DNA from: Primorskyibacter flagellatus
Lineage (GTDB): Bacteria; Pseudomonadota; Alphaproteobacteria; Rhodobacterales; Rhodobacteraceae
NCBI RefSeq assembly: GCF_014638275.1
Contig: NZ_BMFJ01000004.1
Location: 124,001 to 188,000 of the forward strand
DNA length: 64,000 bases
Direction: 5' to 3'
The notes under the pieces are model-generated. The model was given only the letters and a program-made list of their open reading frames with translations. It ran no database searches and was not told the origin of the DNA. Below, piece by piece: positions 16,964 to 24,646 of the stretch. Positions within the stretch are counted from its first letter, which is position 1. Every line of letters begins with the position of its first letter. Made by a program: the position numbers and the translations under genes.

Positions 16964-18088
16964 ATGCCGCTGCAGGAAATTCCGGCCGCGTTCTGGCGCG
17001 GCGGCACCTCAAAGGCGGTGGTGTTCCGGATCGGCGACCTGCCGCCGGACCGCGCGGACTGGGATCCTGTCCTGCTTGGCGTGATGGGATCTCCGGATCC
17101 GAACGGGCGGCAGCTGGACGGGATGGGCGGGGGGATCTCCTCTCTCTCCAAGGTCTGTGTTCTCGGGCCCGCGACGCGGGCGGATGCGGATGTGGACTTC
17201 ACCTTTGCGCAGGTTCCGGTCGGTGCGGGGCCGGTGGATTACGGCGGCAACTGCGGCAACATGATCGCGGCCATGGGACCGGCGGCGCTGGACCTTGGCC
17301 TCGTGCCCGCCCCGGCGGATGGCATGGCGCGGGTCCGCATCCACAACACGAATACGGCCAAGGTCATCGTCAGTCATTTCCCGGTGCGAGCCGGGCAGGC
17401 AGAGACCGACGGCGCGCTTGCCATCGACGGCGTCGCGGGAAGCGCCGCACCGATCCGGCTGGAGTTCCTCGACCCCGGCGGGGCGAAGACCGGTCGGCTG
17501 CTGCCAAGCGGGGCGGCGGTGGATGACCTCTCCGTCGCCGGCCGGGTGATCCGCGCCAGCCTTGTGGACGCGGCGAACCCCTGCGTCTTCGTTGCCGCCA
17601 CCGATCTGGGGCTGACGGGGGCGGAGCATCCGGACCTGCTGGCCGGGGACAAAGCCTTCCTGAGCACGATGGAGTCGATCCGCCGTGCCGGGTCCGTCCG
17701 AATGGGGCTGGCCCCGGATCCTGAGGGCGCGGCGGGCATCCAGAGCATTCCGAAGATCGCCATCGTCGCCCCGCCCCGCGACGCGACCCTGCTCTCCGGT
17801 GCCATGCTGCCTGCGGACAGGGTGTCCATCATGGTCCGCATGCTGTCGATGGAACAGCCGCACCGCGCCGTCCCGATCACCGGCGCGATCTGTCTTGCCA
17901 TCTCCGCGCGGATCCCCGGCACCGTCGCACATGCCGCCTGTGCGGCGGGGGAGGGGCCGCTGACCATTTCCCATCCCTCGGGTTCGACCCTGGTGGACGC
18001 GGAGCTGAGCGGGGCGCAGGCAGTGAGTGGCAGTGTCTATCGCACCGCCCGGAAGCTGTTCGGCGGCGCGGTATTCTTCAGGGGTTAG
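16964..18088 (+). CDS. PrpF-domain isomerase
   Basis: PrpF/AcnD-accessory superfamily (diaminopimelate-epimerase-like fold), 374 residues; characterised relatives isomerise 2-methylaconitate, 3-methylitaconate or 4-oxalomesaconate by moving a double bond. The family signatures WRGGTSKAVVF (residues 11-21), ISSLSKVCVLG, and YGGNCGNM are intact, including the lysine that takes part in proton transfer in PrpF. A position 6 bp after the lyase gene suggests it prepares an unsaturated tri- or dicarboxylate for hydration by the MmgE/PrpD-family enzyme at 20833. The exact substrate cannot be set from sequence. Confidence 0.93.
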   Translation: MPLQEIPAAFWRGGTSKAVVFRIGDLPPDRADWDPVLLGVMGSPDPNGRQLDGMGGGISSLSKVCVLGPATRADADVDFTFAQVPVGAGPVDYGGNCGNMIAAMGPAALDLGLVPAPADGMARVRIHNTNTAKVIVSHFPVRAGQAETDGALAIDGVAGSAAPIRLEFLDPGGAKTGRLLPSGAAVDDLSVAGRVIRASLVDAANPCVFVAATDLGLTGAEHPDLLAGDKAFLSTMESIRRAGSVRMGLAPDPEGAAGIQSIPKIAIVAPPRDATLLSGAMLPADRVSIMVRMLSMEQPHRAVPITGAICLAISARIPGTVAHAACAAGEGPLTISHPSGSTLVDAELSGAQAVSGSVYRTARKLFGGAVFFRG

Positions 18089-18119
18089 CCGTGTCGGGTG
18101 CCGGGGGTGGTGCGTTGTG

Positions 18120-18173
18120 AACCCACCCTACGCAGGGTCCCGACGTGGGTGCAGGGTGGGTTTCAGACCCACC
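18120..18173. terminator. Nested stem-loops between convergent PrpF and TcuA-like genes
   Basis: AACCCACCCT (18120-18129) pairs perfectly with AGGGTGGGTT (18153-18162), and the second arm can instead pair with ACCCACC just downstream (near 18167-18173). These mutually exclusive hairpins in the 110-bp convergent gap probably form a bidirectional terminator or a small dispersed repeat. No long U-tract is present. Confidence 0.5.
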
Positions 18174-18198
18174 ACCCGCACCGCCGCGGCGCCTCCGG

Positions 18199-19710
18199 TC
18201 ACTCCGCCGGTTCCGCCACCCTCGCGCCCGACCCGCAATAGGCCGCCGCGCTTTCCCCGGCCAGTTTCCCGAAGACGGAGCCCGACATCAGACCCGTACC
18301 GCCGGGGTAGTTCTCGTAGAACAGTCCGCCGACGAGTTCCCCCGCCGCGTAGAGGCCGGGGATCGACTGGTCCGTCATGTCCTGCACCTCTCCCTTCGTG
18401 TTGATCTGCAACCCGCCGAAGGTGAAGGTGATGCCGGTGGTGCAGACATAGGCCTCGTAGGGGGGCTGGTTGATCGGCAGGGCCCAGTTGGTCTTTTCCA
18501 CCGCCAGCCCTTTTGTCGTCACCCCGTCGAGCACCGAGGGATTGTAATCGCCGCCCTGGCAGGCCTCGTTGTAGTCCCGCACCGTCTTCGCCAGCTTCGC
18601 CGGGTCGAGCTCCAACTGTTCCGCCAGCCCCTCGATCGTGTCGGCGCTGGCCTTGGTGACCTCCTTGATCCGGTATTCGTCGCGCAGGCGGTGGATCGTC
18701 TGCTGGTCGAAGATCTGGATCGCGGTACGGTTCGGCTGGGCCATGATCTCGCGCCCGTATTTGGCGTAGGTCAGGTTGCGGTAGTCCGCACCCTCGTCCA
18801 CGAACCGGTCGCAGTTGGTGTTGACCATGATGCCGAGCGGGTAGGAATGCTTCTGGAAGTTGTCCAGGACCCATCTGTCACCGTAGGGCGGGGCCGAAAT
18901 GTCCCATTCGCAGGCATGGCAGGACGACCAGTTGCCGAAGGGCTTCGCCCCGATGTCGAGCGCGGCCTGGATGCCTTCGCCCATGTTGTGCCGCGTGCCC
19001 CGCACCCGGCAGAGATCCCAGCCCACGCCCAGATAGCGCACCCGCCACTGCTGGTTCGATTCGAACCCGCCGCAGGCGAGGATGACGGCCTTGCCCCTGA
19101 TCTCGGAATAGCCGTCCTTCGTGCGGACCTTCACACCGGTTACGGTCCGGTCGTTCGACTGCAGAAGGCCGATCGCGGCATGACCATAGCGGATCTCGAT
19201 CCCCAGCTTCTCGGCGCGCGCGATCTCTGCCTCCACCAGACCGGCGCCGCCGCCGACGGCCTCGATGTTCACGCCGCCATAGAAGTGGTGCTTGCCGTCG
19301 ACCAGATAGCTCTGCCGTCCGAACATCGGGACAAAGCGGATGGAATGGCTGCGCAGCCAGCCCATGGTCATGCGCGACCGGTCGACCAGCAGCTGAGCGA
19401 GATCCTCGTCGCACTGGTAGCGGGTGACCTCGCGCATCTGGTCCATGAAGAATTCGCGGCTGTGCGGGGGCAGGATGATCTGGTTGCGCTCTTCCTCGCT
19501 CAGGTCGGTCAGGATGTCCTCGGTGACATCCTCTAGCCCCTCGTGCGCAAAACGGAACCCGCCGGCGGTGAAATAGGAATTCCCGCCGCGCTCCTCGAAG
19601 GGCGCGCGTTCCAGAACCAGCGTCTTCGCCCCGTTTTCATGCGCGGACAGGGCCGCGCAAAGCGCCGCGTTCCCGGCCCCGACGACAATCACGTCGTATT
19701 CGCTCATCAT
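18199..19710 (-). CDS. tcuA: FAD-dependent tricarballylate dehydrogenase-like flavoprotein
   Basis: Fumarate-reductase/succinate-dehydrogenase-type flavoprotein, 503 residues. The opening YDVIVVGAGNAALCAALSA with GAGNAA at 11-16, then LERAPFEERGGNSYFTAGG, is the pattern I associate with TcuA, which oxidises tricarballylate to cis-aconitate. VILACGGFESN and the C-terminal YAAGELVGGLFYENYPGG with the second FAD contact are intact. No signal peptide, so cytoplasmic. The usual partner TcuB (iron-sulphur electron-transfer protein) and transporter TcuC are not in the window. GGGAG precedes the ATG pair at 19705-19710. A TGTNNACA operator lies 51 bp upstream. It could instead oxidise another saturated polycarboxylate. 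Confidence 0.88.
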   Translation of the reverse strand: MMSEYDVIVVGAGNAALCAALSAHENGAKTLVLERAPFEERGGNSYFTAGGFRFAHEGLEDVTEDILTDLSEEERNQIILPPHSREFFMDQMREVTRYQCDEDLAQLLVDRSRMTMGWLRSHSIRFVPMFGRQSYLVDGKHHFYGGVNIEAVGGGAGLVEAEIARAEKLGIEIRYGHAAIGLLQSNDRTVTGVKVRTKDGYSEIRGKAVILACGGFESNQQWRVRYLGVGWDLCRVRGTRHNMGEGIQAALDIGAKPFGNWSSCHACEWDISAPPYGDRWVLDNFQKHSYPLGIMVNTNCDRFVDEGADYRNLTYAKYGREIMAQPNRTAIQIFDQQTIHRLRDEYRIKEVTKASADTIEGLAEQLELDPAKLAKTVRDYNEACQGGDYNPSVLDGVTTKGLAVEKTNWALPINQPPYEAYVCTTGITFTFGGLQINTKGEVQDMTDQSIPGLYAAGELVGGLFYENYPGGTGLMSGSVFGKLAGESAAAYCGSGARVAEPAE

Positions 19711-19760
19711 CTCACTCCCTCTGCCGTCCGCATCTCGTTCGGTTTGATCCTCTCGTAAAG

Positions 19761-19775
19761 TGTAGACAGTTGACA
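19761..19775. promoter_or_regulatory. TGTNNACA-type operator, tcuA / epimerase divergent promoter
   Basis: TGTAGACAGTTGACA. The right half is identical to the palindrome at 15987 and the left half matches the site at 22982. It lies between the divergent tcuA-like and epimerase-like genes, in a position to control both. Confidence 0.6.
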
Positions 19776-19848
19776 GTCAAGCCGGAACGCGCCAAACCTT
19801 GCCGGGCACGGCGACCCCGTGCGGCACGGCAAGTCGGGAGGACGAACA

Positions 19849-20829
19849 ATGAAGATCAAGGGCGGCACGTTCATGGTGACCGGGGGCATCAGCCTCATCG
19901 GCTCCCACGTGACGGAGCAGTTGCTGGAGCAGGGGGCGAAGGGCGTGATCCTGTTCGACAACTATTCTCTCGGCACCACGGACATGATCGGCCATATCCT
20001 GAAGGACGACCGGGTGCGGCTGGTGCGCGGCGACATCACGCGGGTCGGAGAGCTTTACAACGCGCTCGATGGCGTGGACGGCATCTTTGCCATCGCCGGC
20101 TTTCTGACCCTGCCGTTTTCGGCCAATCCAGAGCTTGGAATCACCGTTAACGCGCTTGGACATGTCAACGTGCTTGAGGCCGCCCGCTACCGCGGTGTGA
20201 AGAAGGTGATCTTCTCCTCCTCCGTCGCGACCTATGGCGATCCGGAGCCGGGTCTGATCGACGAAACCCGGCCTTTCCGGTTCCACACCATGACGCCTCC
20301 GGGCGTGCTGTACGGGTCGACCAAGATCATGGGCGAACAGCTGGGACGGCTCTATTCCGACCGCTACGGGGTGCAGTCCGTGTCGCTGCGCTATGCGACG
20401 GTCTACGGTGAACGGCAGCACTATCGCGGGGTCAACGCGCTTTACATCATCGACACCTACGACAAGCTGATGAAGGGAGAGCGGCCGCAGATCCCCGGCG
20501 ACGGGTCAGAGGTGCATGACTACATCCATGTGGCCGACGTCGCGCGGGCCAACCTGATGGCCATGGACAGCGACGTCACGGCAGAGGCGTTCAACGTGGC
20601 CACCGGCACCGCCACCACCCTGAACCGCCTGTTCGAAATCATCGCGGGCATCGTCGGATCCGACGTGACGCCGGAGTATGGCGACAAGGCGGGCGCGGTG
20701 CGCGTGACGACCTCCAGCCAGCTTGATTTCTCGATCGGGAAGATCGGGCGGATGATCGGCTGGAAACCCGAGGTCAGCATCGAGGACGGGATCGCCCGGC
20801 TGATCGACTGGCGGCGGGCGCAGGGCTAG
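19849..20829 (+). CDS. NAD-dependent epimerase/dehydratase family protein
   Basis: Extended SDR of the UDP-sugar epimerase type, 326 residues. The cofactor motif is GGISLIGSHV (loop lacks the usual AGFIG), then DNYSLGTTDMI, SSSVATYGDP with the catalytic Ser, YGSTK with Tyr and Lys, and RYATVYGERQHY. The frame opens at 19819, but GGGAGGA sits before the ATG at 19849, which also begins the fold. It shares a message with the MmgE/PrpD gene 3 bp downstream, so the substrate is likely a carboxylic-acid intermediate or its sugar-like precursor rather than a nucleotide sugar. Function uncertain. Confidence 0.92.
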   Translation: MKIKGGTFMVTGGISLIGSHVTEQLLEQGAKGVILFDNYSLGTTDMIGHILKDDRVRLVRGDITRVGELYNALDGVDGIFAIAGFLTLPFSANPELGITVNALGHVNVLEAARYRGVKKVIFSSSVATYGDPEPGLIDETRPFRFHTMTPPGVLYGSTKIMGEQLGRLYSDRYGVQSVSLRYATVYGERQHYRGVNALYIIDTYDKLMKGERPQIPGDGSEVHDYIHVADVARANLMAMDSDVTAEAFNVATGTATTLNRLFEIIAGIVGSDVTPEYGDKAGAVRVTTSSQLDFSIGKIGRMIGWKPEVSIEDGIARLIDWRRAQG

Positions 20830-20832
20830 AAA

Positions 20833-22230
20833 ATGACCGTACACATGACCGACGCCTCCACCGCCCCCTCACAGGCGCTGGCCGATTTCGCCAGCCGCCT
20901 CCGTTTCGAGGATATCCCGACGCCGGTGCTGGACCGCGCCCTGGTCCACATCCTCGACGGACTGGGACTGGCGCTTGCCTCGACCACCTTTCCCTTTGCC
21001 GGACCGACCCTCGCGGCGGTGAGGGAGCTCAGTGGCGGGACGGGGTGCCGGGTGATCGGCCAGACCTTCCGTGCCGCGCCGCGCGATGCGGCCATGGCGA
21101 ACGGGGTGCTGATTCACGGGCTGGATTACGACGACACGCACCTTCAGGCCATCGTGCATCCGACCGCCGCCGTACTTCCCGCCGTTCTCGCCGTGGCAGA
21201 AGATCGCGGCCTGTCGGGCAGGGACGCGCTCACCGCCTTCTGCATCGGGATGGAAACCTGCATCCGACTCGGCGCGGCCGTGAAGGGCGGGTTTCACCAC
21301 ACCGGTTTCCATGCGACCGGGGTCCTCGCGCATTTCAGTTCCGCGCTTGCCGCAGGACGCCTTATGCACGCCCCGGCAGAGGCGCTGGTCAGCGCGCTTG
21401 GCATCGCGGCCAGTACCGCCTCGGGCGTGCAGGTGTTTCTCGAGGAAGGCGCCTGGACCAAGCGGCTGCATCCGGGCTGGGCCGCCGCCGGGGGGATCAC
21501 CGCCGCGACCCTCGCGCGTCACGGTTTCGTCGGCCCGACCCGCGCGCTCGAGGGGCGGTTCGGCCTATTCGACACGCATCTGCACAGCCATGCGAAAGAC
21601 GTCGACATCCGCTTTCTGACCGAAGGACTGGGAGAGCGGTGGATGATGGAAGATACCGCGCTCAAGCCCTATCCCGTCTGCCATTTCATCCACGGCGCCG
21701 CCGATGCGGCGCTGGAGCTGCACCCGCAGATCGGCGGCGCCGCGATCCGGTCGGTCGACATTGCCCTGCCGCAGGACACGCTCAAGATCGTGGCCGAACC
21801 GATCGACCACAAGCGCAACGCCCGCAACGAATACGAGGCCAAGTTCAGCGCCCCCTTCGTGGTCGCCGCCACCCTGCTCAGGGGGCGGTTCGGCCTGCCC
21901 GACCTGACAGATGCGGCCATCGCGGATGAAACCGTGCAGGCCCTTGCCCGGCGCTGCACATGTCACGCGGATCCAAAGTCGCTGTTTCCTGAGTATTTCT
22001 CCGGCGGCGTGCGGGTCACGCTTGAGGATGGCCGCCAGCTCGGGACGCATGTCCCCGTGAACAGCGGGGCGGGGACACGCCGCATGACCCTGGAGGAGAC
22101 GACCGAGAAATTTCTTCAGAACACGGGCCTCGCCATATCCGACGACCGCGCGATGACGATCCGTGACCGCGTGCTTGGGCTGGCCTCGGCCCCGGTGGCG
22201 GATCTGGTCTCCGTGCTCGGCGGCGAATAG
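20833..22230 (+). CDS. MmgE/PrpD family dehydratase/hydratase
   Basis: 2-methylcitrate dehydratase family protein, 465 residues; relatives include PrpD (2-methylcitrate dehydratase), cis-aconitate decarboxylase and iminodisuccinate epimerase. Seen are the GLDYDDTH segment, FHATGVLAHF, the ALGIAASTASG helix, and KPYPVCHFIHGA, which carries conserved active-site residues. The start ATG is 3 bp after the epimerase stop with only a weak ribosome site; an ATG four codons on is an alternative. With the PrpF-like, lyase and TcuA-like proteins it completes a set able to dehydrogenate, isomerise, hydrate and cleave a tricarballylate-like acid. Confidence 0.93.
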   Translation: MTVHMTDASTAPSQALADFASRLRFEDIPTPVLDRALVHILDGLGLALASTTFPFAGPTLAAVRELSGGTGCRVIGQTFRAAPRDAAMANGVLIHGLDYDDTHLQAIVHPTAAVLPAVLAVAEDRGLSGRDALTAFCIGMETCIRLGAAVKGGFHHTGFHATGVLAHFSSALAAGRLMHAPAEALVSALGIAASTASGVQVFLEEGAWTKRLHPGWAAAGGITAATLARHGFVGPTRALEGRFGLFDTHLHSHAKDVDIRFLTEGLGERWMMEDTALKPYPVCHFIHGAADAALELHPQIGGAAIRSVDIALPQDTLKIVAEPIDHKRNARNEYEAKFSAPFVVAATLLRGRFGLPDLTDAAIADETVQALARRCTCHADPKSLFPEYFSGGVRVTLEDGRQLGTHVPVNSGAGTRRMTLEETTEKFLQNTGLAISDDRAMTIRDRVLGLASAPVADLVSVLGGE

Positions 22231-22236
22231 GGGCGA

Positions 22237-22920
22237 TCAGCCCGCCGCCGCCTCCCGCTCCGCCCGCTCCATGGCCAGCTGAGCGTGGATGCGGGCGTTG
22301 CGGATATGGGTGCGCATGGCCGCTTCCGCGGCGTCCGGATCCCCGGCGTCCAGCGCATCGAGGATCGCATGATGTTCCGCAAGCGCCGCCGCCGCACGGC
22401 CGGACATGGTCGAGGACTTGTAGCGGTACAGGCGCAGCAGGTCGTAAAGATCGCCCGAGATCATCGAGATCAGATAATCGTTGCGCGACGCCTTGGCGAT
22501 GCGGAAATGGAAATCGAAATCGCCGCTCTGCTGGTAGTAGCCCTCGCCCGAGACGACCTCCTGATGCGCGGCGTGGTCAGTCAGCATGGCCCGCAGCTCC
22601 GCGATCTCGGAGGGCGGTATGCATCCCGCGGCAAGACGGCAGGCCATGCCCTCAAGCGCTTCGCGGACGTTCAGCAGTTCCGACAGGCGACCGGGGGAGA
22701 GTTCGACGACGCTCACCCCGATATTCGCCCGCCGCTCCAGCAGCCGCCGCCCTTCCAGCCGCCGGATCGCCTCGCGCAGGGGGCCGCGGCTGATGCCGTA
22801 TTCCGCCGCCAGAACCTGTTCGCGCAGCCGTTCGCCCGGTGCCAGCTCACCCCCGATGATCGCGGCCTCCAGCCGTTCGGTCACCGCATCCACCAGAGAT
22901 TTCGCTTCGATCTTGGCCAT
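22237..22920 (-). CDS. GntR family regulator, FCD domain (A)
   Basis: Transcription factor of the GntR/FadR (FCD) type, 227 residues. Winged helix at about residues 5-70 with LREQVLAAEYGISRGPLREAIRRLEGR as recognition region, then an all-helical FCD ligand domain with the metal ligands in the FHFRIAKAS segment and later His residues. The frame continues to a TTG at 22989, but the ATG at 22918-22920 begins the domain. It is convergent with the MmgE/PrpD gene, 6 bp apart. A palindromic site ATTGTAGACAAT lies about 60 bp upstream, so it probably regulates itself and is the prime candidate for the TGTNNACA regulon. Confidence 0.92.
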   Translation of the reverse strand: MAKIEAKSLVDAVTERLEAAIIGGELAPGERLREQVLAAEYGISRGPLREAIRRLEGRRLLERRANIGVSVVELSPGRLSELLNVREALEGMACRLAAGCIPPSEIAELRAMLTDHAAHQEVVSGEGYYQQSGDFDFHFRIAKASRNDYLISMISGDLYDLLRLYRYKSSTMSGRAAAALAEHHAILDALDAGDPDAAEAAMRTHIRNARIHAQLAMERAEREAAAG

Positions 22921-22978
22921 GTCGCCCGCCTGTTCCCCCGGCCACCCGGTCACCGGGCGTGCGCGGAGCGTTGTGTTG

Positions 22979-22990
22979 ATTGTAGACAAT
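22979..22990. promoter_or_regulatory. ATTGTAGACAAT palindrome upstream of GntR regulator A
   Basis: Five-base perfect arms ATTGT/ACAAT around AG, carrying the TGTNNACA core. It lies between the two GntR genes and upstream of regulator A, suggesting autoregulation. Confidence 0.6.
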
Positions 22991-23041
22991 ATTGAAGCGC
23001 GCGCCCGAGGGCAAGGTTATCCACGGCGCCCGCAACGGGTC

Positions 23042-23743
23042 TCAGTCGAACTGGCCGGTGCCGAGGACATGCTGAACGCCGCTTTCGATATGCCGGGTCA
23101 GCAGGGCGATGGCCCCGTCCGCGTCCCGCCCGATTACCAGGTCGCGCAGGCGGACATGATCGTCCACCACACCCTGACCCCGGAAATCCAGCGCCAGCAT
23201 GTGATAGCGGGCAAAGCGGTCGAAGATCGAGGCGTAGGTCCTGAGCAGCACCGGCTGGCCGCAGGCGGCAATCGTGGCGTTGTGAAAGCCCCAGTCGCAG
23301 GACACCCAACGATCCACCCCGCCGGGCCGCCGGGCCATCAGCTCGCGCTCCACCACCGACAGCTTGTAATGCGCGGCGACGACGGAGGCCTCCCATTCCA
23401 GATCGCCCCGTTCGATCGACGCCCGGAGCGCATGCGCCTCAAGCAGGGCCCGCAGCGCGCCGAGTTCGCGCAGCTCGCCGGCGCTGACCTCGCTGACGCG
23501 GAAACCGCGCTGGCCTTCGGCGCTGACCAGTTCCTCCACCGCAAGCCGGTTGAGGATTTCGCGCAGGGTGGTGACGCTGGCGCCGTATGTCTCTTTCATC
23601 CGGTCCAGCTTGAGCTTCTCGCCGGGCCGGAGCCGCCCGTTGACCACATGCGACCTTATCCGCCGATAAGCAATCTCTCCGACGGTATCGCCGGCCTGTC
23701 CGTCCGTATTGAAACGCAGGTCTTCCATCGTTTCTGCATACAT
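23042..23743 (-). CDS. GntR family regulator, FCD domain (B)
   Basis: Second GntR/FCD transcription factor, about 233 residues. Winged helix with IAYRRIRSHVVNGRLRPGEKL and the recognition segment YGASVTTLREILNRLAVEELV, then an FCD domain with the DWGFHNATIAACGQP ligand-binding stretch. The frame begins with GTG at 23752; ATGs at 23743 and 23728 follow, none with a strong ribosome site, so the exact start is unsettled. It shares little beyond family features with regulator A, so the two probably sense different ligands. An ATTGTTTACATA site lies about 65 bp upstream. Confidence 0.9.
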   Translation of the reverse strand: MYAETMEDLRFNTDGQAGDTVGEIAYRRIRSHVVNGRLRPGEKLKLDRMKETYGASVTTLREILNRLAVEELVSAEGQRGFRVSEVSAGELRELGALRALLEAHALRASIERGDLEWEASVVAAHYKLSVVERELMARRPGGVDRWVSCDWGFHNATIAACGQPVLLRTYASIFDRFARYHMLALDFRGQGVVDDHVRLRDLVIGRDADGAIALLTRHIESGVQHVLGTGQFD

Positions 23744-23809
23744 CGGGGGCACGGGCCTTGGTAAGCGGGAAATCCGCCGCCACGGTCAGGTTCCGTCCGG
23801 CTTTGCGCC

Positions 23810-23821
23810 AATTGTTTACAT
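23810..23821. promoter_or_regulatory. ATTGTTTACATA, TGTNNACA-core site before GntR regulator B
   Basis: Carries the TGTNNACA core and the ATTGT left arm seen at 22979; the right arm is weaker (ACATA). It sits in the gap between the TetR stop and GntR regulator B. Confidence 0.4.
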
Positions 23822-23829
23822 AACCTTGA

Positions 23830-24573
23830 TTAACGGGCGTCCGGTGCGTCCGGTCCGCCCCAGTCGTCCTGAGCCGAGGGGTTCAGCGGTGCGACCTCGA
23901 TCCGGTCGAGCGCGGCCTGTTCCAGCGGCTTTCTCGGCAGGAACTCCGGCAGAAAACGGCGGAGGTAGGTGACGGCGCAGGCGGTGCCCTCTTCCCTGTA
24001 TTCCTCGGTGATACGGCCGTGTGCGCCGTAGGACAGGGCCCAGATCCCGTCCATCGCGGCGGCGGAAATCTCCAGCCAGTGCGGCAGCATCGGCAGTGGC
24101 TGGATGTCGAAAAAGGCCTCAAGCATCCGCGCGCGGCTTTGCGCGATACGGGCGTTTCCGGCGAAGTCGGCATTGCGTACGGCGACCGAAACCCCGGCCC
24201 CGAGGAACAGGCGCAGCGCGGCGGGGCGGCTGTTCTGAAAGGCGGCGGCGGCGGTGTGCTTGATCGCCAGCAGCTCCTGCCAGGACTGGGGTTCGGGGTC
24301 GGTCGGCGGGATGATCGACCGCTGGTATATCTCTTCGTTGAAGCGCCGCGCGAGCGCGACGTAAACGGCGTTCCGGTTCGGAAAGAAGTAGTACACGGAG
24401 GCCAGCGACACCCCCGCGGCCTCTGCAATCTGGGCGAGGCTGATGTCTTCGTCCTCATCGCGCGACAGAAGCCGTTCCGTGGAATCCAGCAGCAGGTTGT
24501 AGCGTTCCACGCCGCGCCGGCGCATCGTCCGGCCCGGGGCCGCGAGGTCGGTGCTGGCGTCTTTGGTGGTCAC
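23830..24573 (-). CDS. TetR/AcrR family regulator (paralogue 1)
   Basis: TetR-type repressor, about 247 residues from the GTG at 24571-24573; the ATG at 24525 is an alternative. The helix-turn-helix reads ISLAQIAEAAGVSLASVYYFFPNRNAVYVALARRF, and the C-terminal ligand domain is helical. It is a clear paralogue of the TetR protein at 53336 (shared VYxFFPNRNAxxVxLARRF and the LFxGAGVS segment). The gene follows the Pot-type binding-protein gene by 73 bp, beyond a hairpin, and may be the last gene of that operon. The open frame continues upstream into the binding-protein gene but has no domain there. Confidence 0.88.
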   Translation of the reverse strand: MTTKDASTDLAAPGRTMRRRGVERYNLLLDSTERLLSRDEDEDISLAQIAEAAGVSLASVYYFFPNRNAVYVALARRFNEEIYQRSIIPPTDPEPQSWQELLAIKHTAAAAFQNSRPAALRLFLGAGVSVAVRNADFAGNARIAQSRARMLEAFFDIQPLPMLPHWLEISAAAMDGIWALSYGAHGRITEEYREEGTACAVTYLRRFLPEFLPRKPLEQAALDRIEVAPLNPSAQDDWGGPDAPDAR

Positions 24574-24605
24574 TGGGTCGATACCTGTCTCGGCTGTGAA
24601 GGACA

Positions 24606-24633
24606 GGCAGGGCGACCCGGGGACCGCCCTGCC
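24606..24633 (-). other. Hairpin after Pot-type binding-protein gene
   Basis: GGCAGGGCG and CGCCCTGCC form a perfect 9-bp stem with a 10-nt loop, between the binding-protein stop and the TetR start. No U-tract. Likely protects the upstream message 3' end or reduces read-through into the regulator gene. Confidence 0.55.
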
Positions 24634-24646
24634 CGAAGGGATGGGA

